Source: Allium sativum
Lineage: Eukaryota > Streptophyta > Magnoliopsida > Asparagales > Amaryllidaceae
Reading direction: 5' to 3'
DNA length: 64,000 bases
Assembly (NCBI GenBank): GCA_030737875.1
Contig: CM060910.1
Coordinates: 620,075,303 to 620,139,302 of the forward strand
In this document: in pieces, positions 48,369 through 60,110 of the stretch
Position numbering within the stretch: the first letter of the stretch is position 1
How the letters are laid out: each line of letters begins with the position of its first letter
The notes under the pieces: model-generated
What the model was told of the DNA's origin: nothing
Database searches by the model: none
What the model saw: the letters and a program-made list of their open reading frames with translations, nothing else
Program-made: the position numbers and the translations under genes

Positions 48369-48603
48369 TTTTCCCCTACTCAAAGGATTTCGTCCCCGAA
48401 ATCTCTAAGTTCTGAAGAACGCCTATCCTACCATCCATCATCCATCTACTCATCCACCAATCACTGGCATTCATTGTTCTTAAATATTTCTAATGCTTAT
48501 ATGAATTTATCAAAGGTGTGTGTATATGTTCCAACACTAATGCGATGATCAGGCGGTCTACTGTTTCAGTTGACCTCCTTAATGTAATGTATGTTAGTGT
48601 CAT
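48369..48603 (-). other. F2 polypurine tract and 3' untranslated part
   Basis: GAGATTTCGGGGACGAAATC, then CTTTGAGTAGGGGAAAA on the minus strand, leads into the F2 LTR. This is the chromovirus pol 3' end signature. GTCAT at 48599-48603 is the target duplication of F1. The stretch continues at 59285. Confidence 0.85.
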
Positions 48604-51353
48604 TGTAACACCCCACCTCCGCCAGGGCCATTCACGAGAGAATGCACTAGCTTTGGAGGGGTGTTGTCTAGGTAAACATGCACATAGATATCACAAGACA
48701 TAACATAGATAAATAAATAAGTAAAGCAGGGTAGAAATTTAAAAACCATCATTTCAAAACCAAATAGTCAACTTACATCAAAGTACTTAGTCATTATTTT
48801 CCAACTACCACAAGTCTAGAAAACATAAACTGAAAATAACATAAAGTAAACTATCCCCAAGATAGATGTGGTGAAGCCATAGCAAGCTCAAGTCCAAACC
48901 GTACATGAGCTGTCAAGAAAGCAAGCCAAATGTCCAAGCTAAGCACTAGTGTTCCCTCCCTGAGAACCTTGGGGGGGGGGGAACGGAAGAAAAGAGGCGA
49001 AAGAAAAAGGGTCAGTCATAAAGACTGCTAAGTCCTACCTACTATTAGTATAGAAACTAATGAAGTTAACTAAACATGAGAAACTGAGATGAAACATAAA
49101 GATGGTAACTAACTGGCATGATAAATAAATAACAAGGTGGATCAAGTGTGGCTTCGCATATACAAGGTTTAGTTTTGCACCAATAGTACTAGTATTCCAA
49201 CCCATGTCAAGTATAAACAAGAAATGATCCACTGGCCGAATATCATGAGTTGACCCAAGTCAAGGTCCAACTATACAATCTAGTCGATCGGCTCCCTATA
49301 AGCCTAACTCGTCGAGTGTTGGTGTCATACGGCCGAATCGCGGAATGTAGTCAACTGTGCTAGGTCCACCCTAGGGTGTATCAAGTCATAGGGTGCCAAC
49401 CACTGACACAAATCAAGCACGCACAGTCTAAACCTACTGGTGCCCATGTCTGTTATTTTTCAACTCCGGACTATGTGCACGACCATAGCCCGCCTGAACC
49501 TACACTGGTGCACCTATTCAGCCGTCTTTTTGGTCGCTTATAATCAGCTCAGTAATCGTGCCCACCCTAGCCTAGTCCCTAGGGTATCATGATATATCCA
49601 AGAGGGTTACTGCTGAAAAGGACCACGTAACTAGGGTTTCTAACGGGTTAAGTGTGGTTAACCCTATCCAATCATGTATCAAGTTGGTTAAGTGTATCCA
49701 AGTGGTTCATGACTTAACCCTAACATGTGGCATTAATTAATTTAATGCACCCAACCTCTCACATTAGACTTTGTTGTGGTTACTGGATATGCCGGGCGGG
49801 TCCGGGCAGCTTTACACCACAACCTAGTCTAACCTCGGGTTTCAAGCGCGATATGACCAACTTCTCACATTGGGTCCTATTGTTTGTAGCCACTGGATTT
49901 GCCGGGCGGTTCCGGGCAGATTTACGCTACAAACTCAACCCAACCTCGAGTTGGCCACTTTATGGTTTTCTACATGTCATGACCACATTCAAGTTTTTCA
50001 AACATAATCAAGTTTCATGTCACATTTCAAGTCATGTTTTTCATGTCATTTCAAGTTTGCCTAACTACCCATAACGTATTCCCATTCGCACGTAAATTCG
50101 TATCAACACAAGTGAATCAAGGAACATAAAAATATGACCAAGATGGCATAAGGCGGTAAAGTTGGTCATAAGTTAATCATGATGATATTTGAGGCAAAGG
50201 TGTTCATTACAACTAGCATATAGGATTATTGGCCTCAAAACATGTATGACATCAAACTTAGCAAATAAACTTGTGGGTAGCATGTAGTTCAACATCATAG
50301 GCAAAGGTGATAACATGATAATAGTTGACATAGGGTGATAAACTTGTAGGTAGCATGTAGTTCAACATCATAGGCAAGTTAACATCAAGGTTATGAGGGG
50401 TTCAATGTTGCATTATGCATAATCCCCAAATAAAGCTCATAGCTTTCTACCTAAAAATCAAGATGAACGGTACTAGGTTCATGATAGTTCCACAATCATA
50501 GATCAAAAGAGTCATAAATAGATCTATGCATACAAATATAGCCCCAAGAGAAGTATTACACCAAAAATCCCATTTCAACTTGCTACATGTTCATATTAAT
50601 TTCATTGTTTAAATCTAGGAGTAGAGTGGGGCTTAAAAAGCGTGGCTATGAGAACTAGAATCAAATAGAAGAAGATAGAGACGTTGTAGAAGCTCTAGGA
50701 ATGATGTAGCAACACTAGAAGCCTTGAGAATAAGTAGCTCCTTTGATTTGATGAAGAAAGATTGCTCCTTTTTGCATAAGAAGCTCTCAAGATAATGATG
50801 GAGGCCATGATTAGGGAGCATTTTGGCAGAATTTAGTTGTTAGGATGATTTGTGATGGTTTAGGCTAGGTATTAGGGTGTTTTTATAGGTGTAGAGACTA
50901 GTTTAGGCCATTGGATTAACCTTAGTTTAGATCTGAACCATCAAATCCCGTCACAGGCCAAGTAAACAGACCAAAGGAGCAAACTGGTGCACCAGACCAA
51001 CAGGGTCCGACCAAGGAGGTTGACCCCCAGGTCGACTCCCCAGTCGACCTGGGGCTGGGGCAGGTCGACTCTCCAGTCGACCCCCCAGTCGACCTGGGGC
51101 TGGGCGGGAAATTTTCCCGCCCAATCTGCTTCTGGCTGAATTTGAATTTCGGGTTGAATTTTGAATTTTCTGAAATCTTCTATGGGCCATATCTTGGTCA
51201 TACGGACTCCGATTTACGAAATTTCAGACTCGTTTTCAAGTAGAATTTCGAGACGAACGCAAGGCATAACCCGTTCCCACTAATTCTTAACTTATTATTT
51301 AATTTTGCCTAACTTCTTTTTTTAAGATGTTATTAAAAATCCGGGTTGTTACA
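48604..51353 (-). repeat. F1 3' LTR
   Basis: 2,750 bp. Ends are TGTAACAACCCGG (at 51353, minus strand) and GGTGGGGTGTTACA. Very similar to 56520-59284, with a shorter G run (11 against 18). It holds the GTCGAC cluster (51028-51094) and the E2F-type palindrome (51102-51122). Confidence 0.95.
51028..51122 (-). promoter_or_regulatory. GTCGAC cluster and E2F-type palindrome, F1 3' LTR
   Basis: Repeated GTCGAC blocks (CAGTCGACCTGGGGCTGGG twice) end at a perfect inverted repeat, GGGCGGGAAA and TTTCCCGCCC, separated by one T. Each arm contains TTTCCCGC, which fits the plant E2F consensus TTTSSCGC. The block lies about 230-330 bp inside the LTR start, a U3 position. Confidence 0.55.
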
Positions 51354-51366
51354 TTCTCCCCACCTT
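51354..51366 (-). other. F1 polypurine tract
   Basis: TAAGGTGGGGAGA and one further base precede the 3' LTR on the minus strand. The conserved GATTTCGGGGGACGAAATCC lies just upstream. Confidence 0.85.
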
Positions 51367-51928
51367 AAAGGATTTCGTCCCCCGAAATCTCCAAGTTAGG
51401 AAGAACGTATCCTACCATCCATCATCCATCTACTCAAACATCATCCACAAGTAATCATTGTCCTTAAAAGATTTCTAATGCTGTATGAACATATGCAAAA
51501 GTGTGTGTATATGCACCTATCTAATGCGAAAATCAGGTGGTTACTGACTCAGTAAACCTCCTTAGTGCAGAATATGTTAGTACAATGAGTCCAAATGTAT
51601 GCAAATTCCTAACATAATATATAATCTCTACATGAGTGCACATAACATTCATTCATATGCAACATCCACGTGATAGCATAACAAGTTTCATCCATGAATA
51701 AGCATAAACACTCATGCATATGCAATATGAAAGTGTGTGAGCCGATCTTAGTGCCTAACGTGTATCATGCATCCACGAGTAACCACTTGAAAACGCTTGC
51801 AACCATTTGCAACCATCAAGCATAACATGTTTCAAATACATGTTTCATCCAAATGGTTTCTACCTAAGGTTCTCATGACAAGATTAACGAGATAACAAGA
51901 TAAACATGGATAGCAAAAGAAAGATATG

Positions 51929-52711
51929 CTAACTAGGAAAGGAGATTGAGAATGTACCCTCAAAAAGAAATGGATAAAGCCCACGCATCTTCTCCTCGGT
52001 TTCCCAAGTTGCATCTTCATCGGCTTCACTCCACTGAACCTTTACTAACTTGACTTCTCGATTCCTCAGCTTCTTGATCTTCGTTCCCAAGATACGAATC
52101 GGAGCTCGCCTCAGGGTTGCCTCTTTCTCTACCTCCACGTCTTCCAGAATGCTAGGCTCAACTACTTCGGCTGATTCATGTAGCCATTTTCGGAGATGTG
52201 AGACATGAAAGACATTGTGCACTCCAGCCAGCTTCTCGGGCAATTCCACCTTATAAGCCATTTGCCCAATCTTCTCGATGATAGGGAAGGGACCTACGAA
52301 CCTTGGTGCTATCTTTCCAACTGCTCCAAAACGAACCACATTTTGCAAGGGAGAAACCTTCACAAAGACCATATCTCCAACTTCAAACTCTAAGTCTGTC
52401 CTTCGCTTGTCTACATAGGATTTCTGTCTGTTTTGGGCCGTTTTTATCCGCCTTCGAATCAACTCAACCTTCTCGGATGTGTCCCTTATCATGTCGGGCC
52501 AAAGTATAAGCTTATCCGTCATCTCCCACCAACATGTTGGTGACTTGCACGGCCTCCCATACAAAGCTTCGAATGGTGCCATCCCTATGCTTGCTTGGTA
52601 GCTGTTATTATAAGCAAACTCTACGAGAGGAAGGTGGTCTTCCCAAGTGCCACCAAAGTCAAGAATGCATAGCCTGAATAGATCTTCTAGTACCCTATTC
52701 ACCCTTTCGGT
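51929..52711 (-). pseudogene. F1 integrase C-terminal part and chromodomain
   Basis: This continues the integrase after the stop at 52712. TERVNRVLEDLFR is followed by WEDHLPLVEFAYNNSYQASI and FEALYGRPCKSP, then the GPY/F-like region VGPFPIIEKIGQMAYKVELP and VFHVSHLRKW. The C-terminus, VKLVKVQWSEADEDATWETE, is a chromodomain of the chromovirus type, with aromatic residues reduced compared with the HP1 cage. Chromodomains are thought to guide integration to marked chromatin. The frame ends with FEGTFSISFPS at 51929. It is the same frame as the upstream integrase. Confidence 0.93.
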
Positions 52712-53790
52712 CTAACCATCCGTCTGTGGGTGATAGGCTGTACTTAGATTCAATCGCGTACCCATCGCTTCTTGCAAACTACTCCAGAATTGGCTAGTGA
52801 ATATTGGGTCACGATCGCTCACTATGCTAGAAGGAACTCCATGCAATCGCACTATCTCCCGAAGATAAAAAGATACTAGCCATGATGCGGTCCTCTTGCT
52901 CTTTACTGGAATGAAATGGGCGCTCTTCGTGAGTCTATCCACTATGACCCATATGCTAGTATTCCCCTTCCTTGATCTCGGCAATGCATCCACAAAATCC
53001 ATAGAGATACTTTCCCACTTCCATTGTGGGACCTCCAATGGATGCAGTAACCCACCGGGCTTCTTCGACTCGGCCTTTACTTGTTGGCAAACAATGCATC
53101 TAGAAACAAACTCTGCAACATCCTTTTTCATCCCATCCCAAAAGAAAATGTGCTTCATATCCCGGTACATCTTATCCCCTCCGGGATGTATGGTCATCCT
53201 CGAGTGATGTGCCTCCTCAAGAACTTTGTTTACTAAGTCTCCCACTTGTGGGACACATAGTCTTCCATCACGCCTTAGCCACCCCTTGTCATCAATAGTA
53301 TATCTAGCGAGGTGACTTGACGTCTCACCACGAATCAACTTGTCCGTGATCTCGACTATCTGCGGGTCTTCCCTCTGTGAAGCCCCAACTTGATCAAGAA
53401 GTGTAGGTCTAAGCTCAAGGGATGCTAACGAACCAGTCATCGACTCAACAACAGGTGTAAAATCAAAGGTTGCCAAGAACTCTAGGCTCCTCATCTCAAC
53501 AAACAAGGGACTCAAAGTCGACCTTCTTCTACTTAGCGCATCCGCCACAACATTACCCTTGCCAGGGGTATAAGTTATATCGAAGTCATATGATGCCAAG
53601 AATTCCATCCACCTTTGCTGCCTTAGATTCAAATCTTTCTGCGAGAAGAGGTACTTGAGCGACTTGTGATCAGTATATAACTCAAACCTTTCACCTAGGA
53701 GATAATGGCGCCAAGATTTGAGTGCAAAGACGATCGCCGCCAACTCCAAATCATGAGTGGGATAGTTCTTCTCATGAACTTTGAGTTGCC
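52712..53790 (-). pseudogene. F1 RNase H and integrase core
   Basis: RNase [20 protein letters not shown] and [12 protein letters not shown], then [15 protein letters not shown]. Integrase: the HHCC zinc-binding region ([20 protein letters not shown], then CIVCQQVK), then the DDE core with [17 protein letters not shown] and SLQEAMGT holding the three acidic residues. A TAG stop at 52712-52714 falls within the conserved QTDG-TERVN motif. Upstream the frame meets the reverse transcriptase in a different frame at about 53788-53800, a small indel. Confidence 0.94.
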
Positions 53791-54896
53791 TACCTCCAAA
53801 GCATATATCACTCTCCCTTCTTGCATCAGGACAGCGCCTAATCCCGTGCCACATGCATCGGTGTACACGGTAAACAACTTCCCTCCATCGGGTAATGCTA
53901 GAACTGGAGCTGTGGTGAGGGCTTTCTTGAGCCTTTGAAAAGCAAGCTCACACTCTAAGTCCCATGCAAAGACTAAGTTCTTCTTTGTTAACTTAGTAAG
54001 AGGGGCTGAAATCTTAGCGAAGTCCTTAATGAACTTCCTATAAAATCCTGCCAGACCGAGAAAGCTTCTCACTTCAGTTGCATTCTTCGGAACTTTCCAG
54101 TCTTGTACCGCCACTAGTTTAGCGGGATCCACAGCTATGCCTTGCTTAGAAACTATATGCCCAAGGAACCGAACTTCCCTTCTCCAGAAATGGCATTTGG
54201 AGAATTTGGCTTTTAACTGATGAGCTCTAAGCGTATCCATAACCTCCTTGAGATGTGTAGCATGCTCTTCCTCGTCCTTAGAGAAGATCAGAATATCATC
54301 CACGAAGACAACCACGAACTTGTTAAGGAACTCCCTAAACACCCTACTCATCAAATCAACGAAGTATGCGGGTGCATTAGTCAAGCCGAATGGCATGACG
54401 AGCCATTCAAAGAATCCATCTGGAGTCCTAAATGCAGTCTTGTCAATACTATCCTCAGCCACTCTAAGCTGATGGAATCCGGTGGCTAGATCGAGCTGAG
54501 AGAAAACAGAAGCACCTACAAGCTGGTCAAAGAGATCATCGATCCTCGGTAATGGGTGCCTATTCTTCTTTTTCAGCTTGTTTAACTCACGATAATCAAC
54601 ACACAGACGAAGCGAACCATCCGCCTTAGTAGCGAATACCACAGGAGCACCCCATTCAGAAATGCTTCGCCTAATGAAATTTTTCTCAAGCAACTCCTTG
54701 ACTTGCTTGCTAAGCTCTCTTCTTTCTCGCGGGGCCATGTGCCTAACAGGAAATGAAACTGGCTTGGAATTATCAACAAGATAAATACGGAAGTCTATCT
54801 CGCGTTTAGGGGGTAACCCCTTCACCTCATCAAAAACATCAGGATATTCTCGGACCACCCTCACAGATTGAAGATTGTCAATAGACGAGTCGAGGG
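53791..54896 (-). pseudogene. F1 reverse transcriptase
   Basis: This is Ty3-gypsy reverse transcriptase. [19 protein letters not shown] leads in. Conserved blocks include [36 protein letters not shown] with [35 protein letters not shown] and the catalytic [12 protein letters not shown]. The connection continues to the first RNase H aspartate in [17 protein letters not shown], after which the frame shifts. The frame also differs from that of the protease; the switch lies near 54890-54902. Catalytic aspartates are present. Confidence 0.95.
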
Positions 54897-55306
54897 ATTC
54901 AAGATAACAACATGACGGGATTCAGAGGGTTACAAGAAATCTCTAGGGTATTTCCAAGGCGAGTCATAAGCCTCACTACCCTATGCTCACAATCGAGAAT
55001 GGCTCCATAACTGGTCAACCAATCCATGCCCAAAATCAACCCGTATCCCATGAACCTGAGAACATAAGCATTACATGTGAATTCTATGGTCAAGATAGAA
55101 ATCCTCAAATCCATACAAATCATAGATAGATGGGCGGAACCCCCAATTGGATTTGAAACACTAACAAGATCCTCAACTAGACTAGTACTTAGGTGCAAAC
55201 TTTCAGCAATGTCAGAAGAAATAAAGGTATGCGATGCGCCAGAATCAAATAAAGTTCGAACAGGAAAACCAGAAATGTAAACAAGGCTTTCTACAAAAAT
55301 ACTACC
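54897..55306 (-). pseudogene. F1 protease
   Basis: This is a retropepsin-like aspartic protease that processes the polyprotein. TLFDSGASHTFIS carries an intact DSG active site. GYGLILGMDWLTSYGAILDC is the second conserved block with the flap-side glycine-rich motif. It is cut from the Gag part by a TGA at 55307-55309 in the same frame. After VMLLS it runs out of frame relative to reverse transcriptase. Confidence 0.92.
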
Positions 55307-55309
55307 TCA

Positions 55310-55693
55310 GTCCGGAGCTGGAGTAGTGTTGAGAGCATGCATCTGCCCTCTAGAAGGTCCTGCTCGCTGAGTCTGTCCTTGCCCCTGTCCTTGCTTCTTT
55401 GGGCAATCCTTACTGTAGTGTCCAGACTCTCCGCAATGAAAGCATTCTCTCAACTTCCTCTTCTTCTTCCTACAATCTTTGGCTATGTGTCCAGTGATCC
55501 CACAGAAGTTGCACTTCCTTGTCTCCCTTGCCTTGTTGTTGTTGGCCTTGTTACCCTTGTTGTTCTTGTTGTTCTGATTGTTCTGGTTGCCTCCCCACTT
55601 GGAGTCTGCCTTCTTGGTTTGAGTCTCATTAAGCTTAACTTCTTTCTTGTCATTCTTATCATCTCCTTGAAGCAAGGCCATATCCACTAAGCT
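55310..55693 (-). pseudogene. F1 gag, nucleocapsid part
   Basis: This is the RNA-binding C-terminal Gag. It is a basic, Asn/Lys-rich region followed by two CCHC zinc knuckles, CNFCGITGHIAKDC and CFHCGESGHYSKDC, and a short Gln-rich tail. It is in frame with the capsid part upstream but separated from it by TAG at 55694-55696. Confidence 0.93.
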
Positions 55694-56329
55694 CTAAAAA
55701 GTGGCCCCCATGGGTATATGAGACATGGCCAAACCTAACAATGGCTCATTCAATCCTCGAGCAAAACGTAGAGCCTTCTTCTGCGGTGTGTTAACCATGT
55801 CTAAACCGAATCGAGCAAGCTGGTTAAACTTATTCACATACTCCCTCACGGTCATGTCCCCTTGCTTCAAAGATATAAACCTCTCCAATTGCAGATTCTC
55901 TTCAGCAGATGTTAGAAACTTAAGCCCAAACCTCATCCTAAAGTCGGCCCAAGTCTCTATAGGTCTAGTAGCGTTGGTGACTTCCCACCAATAAGCAGCT
56001 TCCTCTTTCAATAGCCATACTGCCAACAGAACTTTCCTATGATCTTCTACATCAAAGATAGCAAAAAGGTCTTCAGTTTCCTTTAACCTGTTTCTTGCCT
56101 CAACATAAGTCTCTGTCCCAACAAAATTCTTGCCACCCATCGCCTTAAAGTCCTTGAAAATCTTCGCGAAATCCGCTTGTGGACGCTGACGAGGAAGAGG
56201 AGGAGGAGGAACCTCAGGTACGGGAGGAGTGGGAGTGTTTGCTGGGCCCGCATCGTTGGCCCTAGCTTCCAAGTACCTTCGGAACCATCCGGTTATGGGT
56301 ACTCCCTCGGGAAGGTTAAGATCGGCCAT
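55694..56329 (-). pseudogene. F1 gag, capsid part
   Basis: 211 residues from MADLNLPEGVPITGWFRRYL. A Pro-rich linker leads to the Ty3-gypsy Gag core: FKAMGGKNFVGTETYVEARN, KVLLAVWLLKEEAAYWWE, WADFRMRFGLKFLT and MTVREYVNKFNQLARF. This is the chromovirus capsid pattern. ATG at 56329 lies about 180 bp after the primer-binding site, a normal leader length. The TAG at 55694 truncates it. Expression would come from the 5' LTR at 56520-59284. Confidence 0.95.
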
Positions 56330-56505
56330 GCTGAAAAAGGAAAAGATAGATTTAGAACGAGGAAACGAAGGATAGTGCTAATGGCTTTTTGGGGAATAGC
56401 CTTTTAAAATAAACTAGACTTTCCTTGGAAAAATACTTAATTGGTTTTGAAAATAATTTTTCAAAAGGGTTTTTAAAACTTTTGTCCGGTCTAGTAAAAC
56501 CTCGT

Positions 56506-56518
56506 GCTCTGATACCAA
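56506..56518 (-). other. F1 primer-binding site
   Basis: TTGGTATCAGAGC on the minus strand, directly after the 5' LTR. Full match to the initiator Met-tRNA site. Confidence 0.93.
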
Positions 56519-56519
56519 A

Positions 56520-59284
56520 TGTAACACCCCACCTCCGCCAGGGCCATTCACGAGAGAATGCACTAGCTTTGGAGGGGTGTTGTCTAGGTAAACATGCACA
56601 GAGATATCACAAGACAGAACATAGATAAATAAATAAGTAAAGCAGCGGTAGAAATTTAAAAACCATCATTTCAAAACCAAATAGTCAACTTACATCAAAG
56701 TACTTAGTCATTTTTTTCCAACTACCACAAGTCTAGAAAACATAAATTGAAAATAACATAAAGTAAACTATCCCCAAGATAGATGTGGTGAAGCCATAGC
56801 AAACTCAAGTCCAAACCGTACATGAGCCGTTAAGAAAGCAAGCCAAATGTCCAAGCTAAGCACTAGTGTTCCCTCCCTGAGAACCTTGGGGGGGGGGGGG
56901 GGGGGAGGGAAACGGAAGAAAAGAGGCGAAAGAAAAAGGGTCAGCCATAAAGACTGGTAAGTCCTACCTACTATTAGTATAAAAACTAATGAAGTTAACT
57001 AAACATGAGAAACTGAGATGAAACATAAAGATGGTAACTAACCGGCATGATAGATAAATAACAAGGTAGATCAAGTGTGGCATCGCATATACAAGGTTTA
57101 GTTTTGCACCAATAGTACTAGTATTCCAACCCATGTCAAGTATAAACAAGAAATGATCCCTTGGCCCAATATCATGAGTTGACCCAAGTCAAGGTCCAAC
57201 TATACAATCTAGTCGATCGGCTCCCTATAAGCCTAACTCGTCGAGTGTCGGTGTCACACGGCTCAATTGCGGAATGTAGTCAACTGTGCTAGGTCCACCC
57301 TAGGGTGTATCAAGTCCTAGGGTGCCAACCACTGACACAAATCAAGCACGCACAGTCTAAACCTACTGGTGCCCATGTCTATTATTTTTCAACTCCGGAC
57401 TATGTGCACGACCATAGCCCGCCTAAACCTACACTGGCGCACCTACTCAGCTGTCTTTTTGGTCGCTTATAATCAGCCTAGTAATCGTGCCCCACCCTAG
57501 CCTAGTCCTTAGGGTATCATGATACATCCAAGAGGGTTACTGTTGAAAAGGACCACGTAACTAGGGTTTCTAACGGGTTAAGTGTGGTTAACCCTATCCA
57601 ATCATGTATCAAGTTGGTTAAGTGTATCCAAGTGGTTCATGACTTAACCCTAACATGTGGCATTGATTAATTTAATGCACCCAACCTCTCACATTAGACT
57701 TTGTTGTGGTTACTGGATATGCCGGGCGGGTCCGGGCAGCTTTACACCACAACCTAGTCTAACCTCGGGTTTCAAGCGCGATATGACCAACTTCTCACAT
57801 TGGGTCCTATTGTTTGTAGCCACTGGATTTGTCGGGCGGTTCCGGGCAGATTTACGCTACAAACTCAACCCAACCTCGAGTTGGCCACTTTATGGTTTTC
57901 TACATGTCATGACCACATTCAAGTTTTTCAAGCATAATCAAGTTTCATGTCACATTTCAAGTCATGTTTTTCATGTCATTTCAAGTTTGCCTAACTACCC
58001 ATAACGTATTCCCATTCGCACGTAAATTCGCATCAACACAAGTGAATCAAGGAACATAAAAATATGACCAAGATGGCATAAGGTGGTAAATTTGGTCATA
58101 AGTTAATCATGATGATATTTGAGGCAAAGGTGTTCATTACAACTAGCATATAGGATTATTGGCCTCAAAACATGTATGACATCAAACTTAGCAAATAAAC
58201 TTGTGGGTAGCATGTAGTTCAACATCATAGGCAAAGGTGATAACATGATAATAGTTGACATAGGGTGACAAACTTGTGGGTAGCATGTAGTTCAACATCA
58301 TAGGCAAGTTAACATCAAGGTTATGAGGGGTTCTATGTTGCATTATGCATAATCCCCAAATAAAGCTCATAGCTTTCTACCCAAAAATCAAGATGAACGG
58401 TACTAGGTTCATGATAGTTCCACAATCATAGATCAAAAGAGTCATAAATGGATCTATGCATACAAATATAGCCCCAAGACAAGTATTACACCAAAAATCC
58501 CATTTCAACTTGCTACATGTTCATATTAATTTCATAGTTTAAATCTAAGAGTAGAGTGGGGCTTACAAAGCATGGCTATGAGAACTAGAATCAAATAGAA
58601 GAAGATAGAGACGTTGTAGAAGCTCTAGGAATGATGTAGCAACATTAGAAGCCTTGAAAATAAGTAGCTCCTTTGATTTGATGAAGAAAGATTGCTCCTT
58701 TTTGCCTTAGAAGCTCTCAAGATAATGATGGAGGCCATGATTAGGGAGCATTTTGGCAGAATTTAGTTGTTAAGATGATTTGTGATGGTTCAGGCTTGGT
58801 ATTAGGGTGCTTTTATAGGTGTAGAGACTAGTTTAGGCCATAGGATTAACCCTAGTTTAGATCTGAACCATCAAATCCCATCACAGGCCAAGTAAACAGA
58901 CCAAACGAGCAAACTGGTGCACCAGACCAACAGGGTCCGACCAGGGAGGTCGACCCCCAGGTCGACTCCCCAGTCGACCTGGGGCTGGGGCAGGTCGACT
59001 CCCTAGTCGACCCTCCAGTCGACCTGGGGCTGGGCGGGAAATTTTCCCGCCCAATCTGCTTCTGGCTGAATTTGAATTTCGTGCTGAATTTTGAATTTTC
59101 TGAAATCTTCTATGGGCCATATCTTCGTCATACGGACTCCGATTTACGAAATTTCGGACTTGTTTTCAAGCAGAATTTCGAGACGAACGCAATGGGATAA
59201 CCCGTTCCCACTAATTCTTAACTTATTATTTAATTCTGCCTGATTTCTTGTTTTAACATGTTATTAAAAATTCGGGTTGTTACA
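56520..59284 (-). repeat. F1 5' LTR
   Basis: 2,765 bp, paired with 48604-51353. The GTCGAC block is at 58948-59024 and the E2F-type palindrome at 59032-59052. A run of 18 G at 56888-56905 is longer than in the 3' LTR. Confidence 0.95.
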
Positions 59285-59640
59285 GTCATGAATCCAATAT
59301 GTATGCAAATAAACCTATTATATCATATAAGTTGTATATGTGCGCAGATTTATTCGTCCAAATGCAACATCCATATGCTAACTCACCATTTCCATTCATA
59401 AAAGAAAAGAAAATTCTCACAATAAATATGCATTATGAGAGTGATTGAACCGATCTTAGTGCCTAATGTGTGTGTATGCGTCCACAGGCAACCACTAATA
59501 AAAACTTGCATCCACTTGTATCTATCAAACATAACATGTTTCAAACACATGTTTACATCCATAGGATTCCTATCTAAAGGTCGAAAATACGATGGATAAG
59601 ATATATTCTATTGACAGAAACAAGCACTGATAAAACTTAG
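59285..59640 (-). other. F2 3' untranslated part, proximal piece
   Basis: Non-coding stretch between the F2 chromodomain end and the F1 insertion. GTCAT at 59285-59289 is the F1 target duplication. It continues at 48603. Confidence 0.8.
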
Positions 59641-60110
59641 GGAAAAGGAGTTAAGAACATACCCTCGAAAAGAAAAGGGAGTAAAGCACGAATCTTGTCT
59701 TCAGTATCCCAAGTCGCATTTTCTGGGTTATCTCCCCATTGAACCTTTAGCAACTTAATCTCCTTATTGCGAGCTTCTTAACCTCTGACCCAGGAATACG
59801 GGTAGGGACTCGTCTGACTGTCGTCTCATGTTCCACTTCGACTTCTTCCAACAAACTCGGCTCAACAACTTCCACGGTGTCATGCAAACACTTCCGCAGA
59901 TGAGAGACGTGGAAAACGTCATGAACACCGGATAGATTTTCTGGGAGCTTTACTCGGTAGGCCATTTGGCCAATCTTCTCGGTTATGGGAAATGGTCCAA
60001 CCAACATAGGTGCCAACTTCCCTACTGATCCGAAGCGAACCACATTCCTCAAAGGAGATAATTTGATAAAAACCAAGTCTCCTACTTCGAATTCAATGTC
60101 AAGTCCTTCT
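59641..60110 (-). pseudogene. F2 integrase tail and chromodomain
   Basis: MVFIKLSPLRNVVRFGSVGK, VGPFPITEKIGQMAYRVKLP and VFHVSHLRKCLHD correspond to the F1 integrase C-terminus. The chromodomain core (LLKVQWGDNPENATWDTEDK) lies at about 59655-59745 but in another frame: a frameshift near 59770 separates it. It is otherwise collinear with F1 (51960-52390). Confidence 0.9.

Larger units (their letters stand above)
48604..59284 (-). mobile_element. F1, full-length Tekay-like Ty3-gypsy chromovirus
   Basis: F1 is 10,681 bp with LTRs at 56520-59284 (5') and 48604-51353 (3'), perfect target duplication GTCAT (48599-48603, 59285-59289), primer site 56506-56518 and polypurine tract 51354-51366. The internal part encodes Gag with two zinc knuckles, protease, reverse transcriptase, RNase H, integrase and a C-terminal chromodomain, the Ty3-gypsy order. 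It is damaged by three in-frame stops (55694, 55307, 52712) and two frameshifts (near 54897 and 53790). It is inserted in the 3' untranslated part of F2. Confidence 0.96.
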
